DNA from: Bacteroidales bacterium UBA1223
Lineage (GTDB): Bacteria > Bacteroidota > Bacteroidia > Bacteroidales > P3
Assembly: GCA_002309155.1 (NCBI GenBank)
Contig: DBXB01000034.1
Coordinates: 1 to 14,648 of the forward strand
Direction of reading: 5' to 3'
DNA length: 14,648 nucleotides
The first letter of the stretch is position 1; each line of letters starts with the position of its first letter. The translations under genes were made by a program, and so were the position numbers. This document shows, in pieces, positions 14,017-14,648 of the stretch. A model generated the notes under the pieces. That model was not told the DNA's origin. It saw only the letters and a program-made list of their open reading frames with translations, and did no database searches.

Positions 14017-14648
14017 ATGTATAGGACTAATACTTGTGGCGAGTTGCGGCTTGCCAATGTTGGACAGACAGTAACCCTTGCCGGATGGGTCCAGCGTTCG
14101 CGTGATCTCGGCGGCATGACATTCATTGATTTACGTGACCGTTATGGTATCACGCAGTTGGCATTCAATATGGAGACCAACGCCTCTTTGTGTGAGGCTG
14201 CTCGCAAGCTTGGCAGGGAGTATGTTGTGCAGATCACTGGTAAAGTCATCGAGCGCAGTTCGAAAAACACGAAAATTCCTACCGGTGAGATAGAAATAGA
14301 GGTGACTGAACTCACCGTCCTCAACGAGGCCAAGACCCCTCCCTTTACCATCGAGGACCAAAGTGACGGAGGCGACGACCTGCGTATGAAGTATCGCTAT
14401 CTGGATATCCGTCGCAACCCTGTGCGCCGTAATCTTGAGATGCGCCACCGCATGGCCATGCTAGTGCGTAACTACCTCTCTGATCGTGATTTCTTGGAGA
14501 TAGAGACACCCATGCTCATCAAGAGCACCCCCGAAGGAGCACGCGACTTCGTGGTGCCCAGTCGTATGAACCCTGGCGAGTTCTACGCTCTGCCACAAAG
14601 TCCCCAGCAGTACAAACAGTTGCTTATGGTGGCCGGCATGGACCGCTA
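14017..14648 (+). CDS. aspS: Aspartyl-tRNA synthetase (5' part)
   Basis: The first 210 codons of a class II synthetase, running off the right edge with no stop. It starts at ATG 14017 (MYRTNTCGEL). Residues about 15-110 form the N-terminal OB-fold anticodon-binding domain (VTLAGWVQRSRDLGGMTFIDLRD). Residues about 125-180 contain YLDIRRNPVRRNLEMRHRM and then the motif 1 region FLEIETPML; the STPEGARDF loop follows, typical of bacterial AspRS. QSPQQYKQLLMVAG begins the catalytic core. The remainder is outside the window. Confidence 0.96.
   Translation, partial: MYRTNTCGELRLANVGQTVTLAGWVQRSRDLGGMTFIDLRDRYGITQLAFNMETNASLCEAARKLGREYVVQITGKVIERSSKNTKIPTGEIEIEVTELTVLNEAKTPPFTIEDQSDGGDDLRMKYRYLDIRRNPVRRNLEMRHRMAMLVRNYLSDRDFLEIETPMLIKSTPEGARDFVVPSRMNPGEFYALPQSPQQYKQLLMVAGMDR

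Overview
The window looks like chromosomal DNA of a member of the Bacteroidetes, most likely a Bacteroidales/Prevotella-type organism. The main reasons are: (i) a type IX secretion C-terminal sorting domain on a repetitive secreted protein; (ii) at least six matches to the Bacteroidetes sigma-ABfr promoter (-7 TAnnTTTG, some with a -33 TTTG about 19 bases upstream) placed in front of genes; (iii) no convincing Shine-Dalgarno sequences; and (iv) a galM-galK operon and several conserved proteins of Bacteroidales type. The species assignment is inference.

Layout. 1-531: a small minus-strand gene (68 aa from the preferred start) with its own promoter, followed by a short inverted repeat. 532-2139 (minus): a visibly AT-rich 535-aa protein with a PD-(D/E)XK (NERD/Mrr-like) nuclease core, possibly a horizontally acquired defence or DNA-processing gene. 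2140-2640: a 500-base intergenic region with divergent promoters and a large nested palindrome (about 2460-2568) that can fold into an RNA hairpin of at least four stems and has an alternative terminator-like pairing. 2641-6306 (plus): a secreted beta-helix-like protein, a 722-aa type IX cargo made of five exact 67-residue repeats, six 49-51-residue Cys repeats and a sorting domain, then a small helical cytoplasmic protein. 8802-6259 (minus): galM-galK, followed by two tiny ORFs coupled to the galK stop by TAATG and TGAATG junctions. 8919-10821 (plus): an AGCS sodium:alanine/glycine symporter overlapping a TIGR04076-type Cys protein. 10872-13948 (plus): an EF-hand/three-TM membrane protein and a secreted EEP-fold nuclease/phosphatase 5 bases downstream. 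14017-end (plus): the first 210 codons of aspS, driven by a textbook promoter.

How the genes fit together. GalM and GalK feed the Leloir pathway (beta- to alpha-galactose, then galactose-1-phosphate); galT and galE are not in the window. The symporter is divergently transcribed from the gal operon across a compact 116-base region with two non-overlapping promoters. The beta-helix protein and the type IX cargo are 13 bases apart and probably co-transcribed as an envelope/surface cassette. The most unusual items are the palindromic leader in front of that cassette, the galK-coupled small ORFs with an in-frame stop, and the AT-rich nuclease-like gene. I see no CRISPR array, tRNA, rRNA, transposase or integrase.
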